NCBI GenBank assembly: GCA_949710005.1
Contig: OX453283.1
Location: 19,025,004-19,089,003, forward strand
Reading direction: 5' to 3'
Source: Ricordea florida
Taxonomy: Eukaryota > Cnidaria > Anthozoa > Corallimorpharia > Ricordeidae
Length of the DNA: 64,000 nucleotides
Shown here: piece after piece, positions 62,541-64,000 of the stretch
Layout: the number at the start of each line of letters is the position of its first letter
Numbering within the stretch: the stretch's first letter is position 1
Notes under the pieces: generated by a model
Database searches by the model: none
The model's input: only the letters and a program-made list of their open reading frames with translations
Told to the model about the DNA's origin: nothing
Made by a program: the position numbers and the translations under genes

Positions 62541-64000
62541 TATTTCAGACATGGCTCGAGGAAATGTTCATTTCCAGCAACATACGAGGGGATATTTCGC
62601 TTTTAAACGTTTACTGCGGTGTAGAGATGATAGAAGTTTGCCTCTGGTCGAAAAAATCTGCGACTCGATGGGTTTACGGGCCGCAAACTGCCTTTAAATA
62701 AACAAGGTTCGGACCACCGGTTTTCTTCTGTGCTGCCTTTACTTCATATTATGAAGAGAGTGACAGGGGTCAAACAATAACAGCAAAACAAACCCTACTA
62801 AATCGATGAATTCACACCAAAAAACACAGGAATACATCAAAGGTAAGTCTCCTTTATTTATTTTATACAAAAATAAGTAAGAGTTCGCAGACCTCAGTAT
62901 TTTATTTCTCATCAGTGTTTTCACAACTTTTGAAAGTAGAAGTTGCACTGAATGTAGTAGGAAATGCAAGGCCCAAAGGACCTTGCCCTTGCCCTTGCCC
63001 TTCCAGTATTTTGAGGCACAAATTAGAACATTTTAGACATCTTAAACGCTGGTAAATCTTGATACTTTGGTTCATTAATTTTTAAAAAGCAAAGTTAAAG
63101 TGAATTTTGAATCAAATTAAACTCTACACAGCTAATGCTCGATTTATTGTTCATAAATGTGCTTGGTAGCTCGTTGCTGTATCTTGTACAGCCTAGACAG
63201 ATTTTTTTTCTTAGAGACACAATGTAGCAGTTTATATAGAGTAACTTCTGTTAGAAACCGCTGCCTATATTGTACCGAAAACTGAGCCGAACTTCTTGAC
63301 GTTCACTCTCAACGTATCGCAGCGGGTTCAAGCGCTGTTCTTGTGAAATTCCCAAGGGAAATTTCAAGTTTTTTTCTCACAACGTCTTTTGTGGACACCT
63401 TCCTCTTTTATCAAAAGCTTTATTCATTTTATTATCTTCGCAACGCAAAGTTGGCGTTGCAAATCGAAAAGTTGTCGTTGGATGCGACGGCCGACGGTTG
63501 ATTTTGAAAACACTGCTCATACAAAGTCTCAAAGGTTGCTTGTAACGCAACACCGACTCTCTATCTAACGCGAGCTTGGGATGCCTGTGGTGAAATGAAC
63601 AGTTGGGTTAATCTAGTTACAATCTATTTATAATAATAAAAATGTTCATGACATATTCATGTAAACAACATAAACACTCGAATCTGAAACTAAACTTTTT
63701 ACCCACCTCATCCCTTTGTGGAAGTTTTAAACTGCTTTAAATTACAATGAGCCCTGCTGGCTTAAATTGTGAAGGCAGTGGCATACTAATTATATTTTGA
63801 TGAGCTGCTGGCTAGTTTTGTCTGGAAGAATGTGTCACGCTTTTTATCTCCTGTCACGTGTATCTCTTTTTGAGCGTAACTTGTGCGCACTGCTGCCATG
63901 GTCACGTGGGGCTGTCTATTTTTAGTAATACTGCGCGACATTAAACCCATGCGCATTTCTCAGTGTGTCCAAGCTATGTGACTAGAAGAAGTTCAAAGTA
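62541..64000. other. Terminal spacer without a recognised gene
   Basis: A short (CCCTTG)n run lies at 62983-63003. Short frames show no motif. AT-rich overall, with no RNA gene identified. Confidence 0.4.

Noticed and set aside
1-64000. tRNA and rRNA genes
   Set aside because: I looked for box A/B-like pairs and conserved rRNA blocks by eye and saw none. A covariance search would be needed to exclude weak or decayed copies.

Overview
The window reads as metazoan DNA, most likely from an anthozoan cnidarian (stony coral or sea anemone). This is an inference from AT-rich spacers, introns with GT-AG borders, and a repeat set I associate with that group: Kolobok, KDZ, PIF/Harbinger, hAT, piggyBac, Helitron, BEL/Pao, Ty3/Gypsy and several non-LTR clades, together with P2X7-C-like, HECT-like, SANT/coiled-coil and YqaJ genes. 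I see no rRNA or tRNA gene, no CRISPR array, no bacterial-type operon, and no gene I can call an ordinary housekeeping gene.

Layout. 0.5-5.3 kb: a minus-strand PHD/endonuclease/RT non-LTR element split by a hAT-like element with exact 5-bp target duplications. 5.3-8.6 kb: two decayed copies of one transposase-like C-terminus, then degenerate satellite. 8.6-15.06 kb: a minus-strand non-LTR element split by a plus-strand BEL/Pao retrotransposon (9262-14344) whose LTRs differ by one base although its interior is broken. 15.08-18.44 kb: a spliced Kolobok-type transposase gene with a largely clean reading frame. 18.8-20.0 kb: a convergent three-exon P2X7-C-like gene with two lesions. 21.2-21.6 kb: a MITE. 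22.3-27.2 kb: a seven-exon minus-strand gene (C2H2 and RING-like fingers) enclosed by imperfect ~30-bp inverted repeats, a candidate large DNA transposon. 28-35 kb: KDZ, foldback MITE, non-LTR, piggyBac, Helitron and protease-like remnants. 35.4-39.4 kb: an orphan N-terminus of an integrase-like family, then a GC-rich spliced gene of unknown function.

39.6-44.1 kb: two truncated non-LTR elements abut head to head, followed directly by the C-terminal half of a HECT-like E3 ligase. 45.6-46.9 kb: a broken RNase H-fold integrase-core gene (minus), head to head with a second GC-rich unknown reading frame (46.9-47.5 kb). 48.7-49.4 kb: a broken SANT/coiled-coil gene. 50.1-54.6 kb: a Ty3/Gypsy element (minus) with short LTRs. 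55.3-61.8 kb: hairpin element, Harbinger transposase, Kolobok-like fragment followed by a YqaJ-type nuclease fragment, Tc1/mariner remnant fused to a non-LTR fragment, a small GRF-zinc-finger reading frame behind a clear TATA box, and a 28-bp tandem repeat.

The window is an accessory region built by layered insertion. Two layers can be undone to the base: removing the hAT or the BEL element together with one target duplication returns a continuous host-element reading frame. Many lesions are TGA or TAG codons that single transitions (CGA to TGA, TGG to TAG) could create. Single-base frameshifts are so frequent that long-read assembly error should be excluded before individual genes are called dead.
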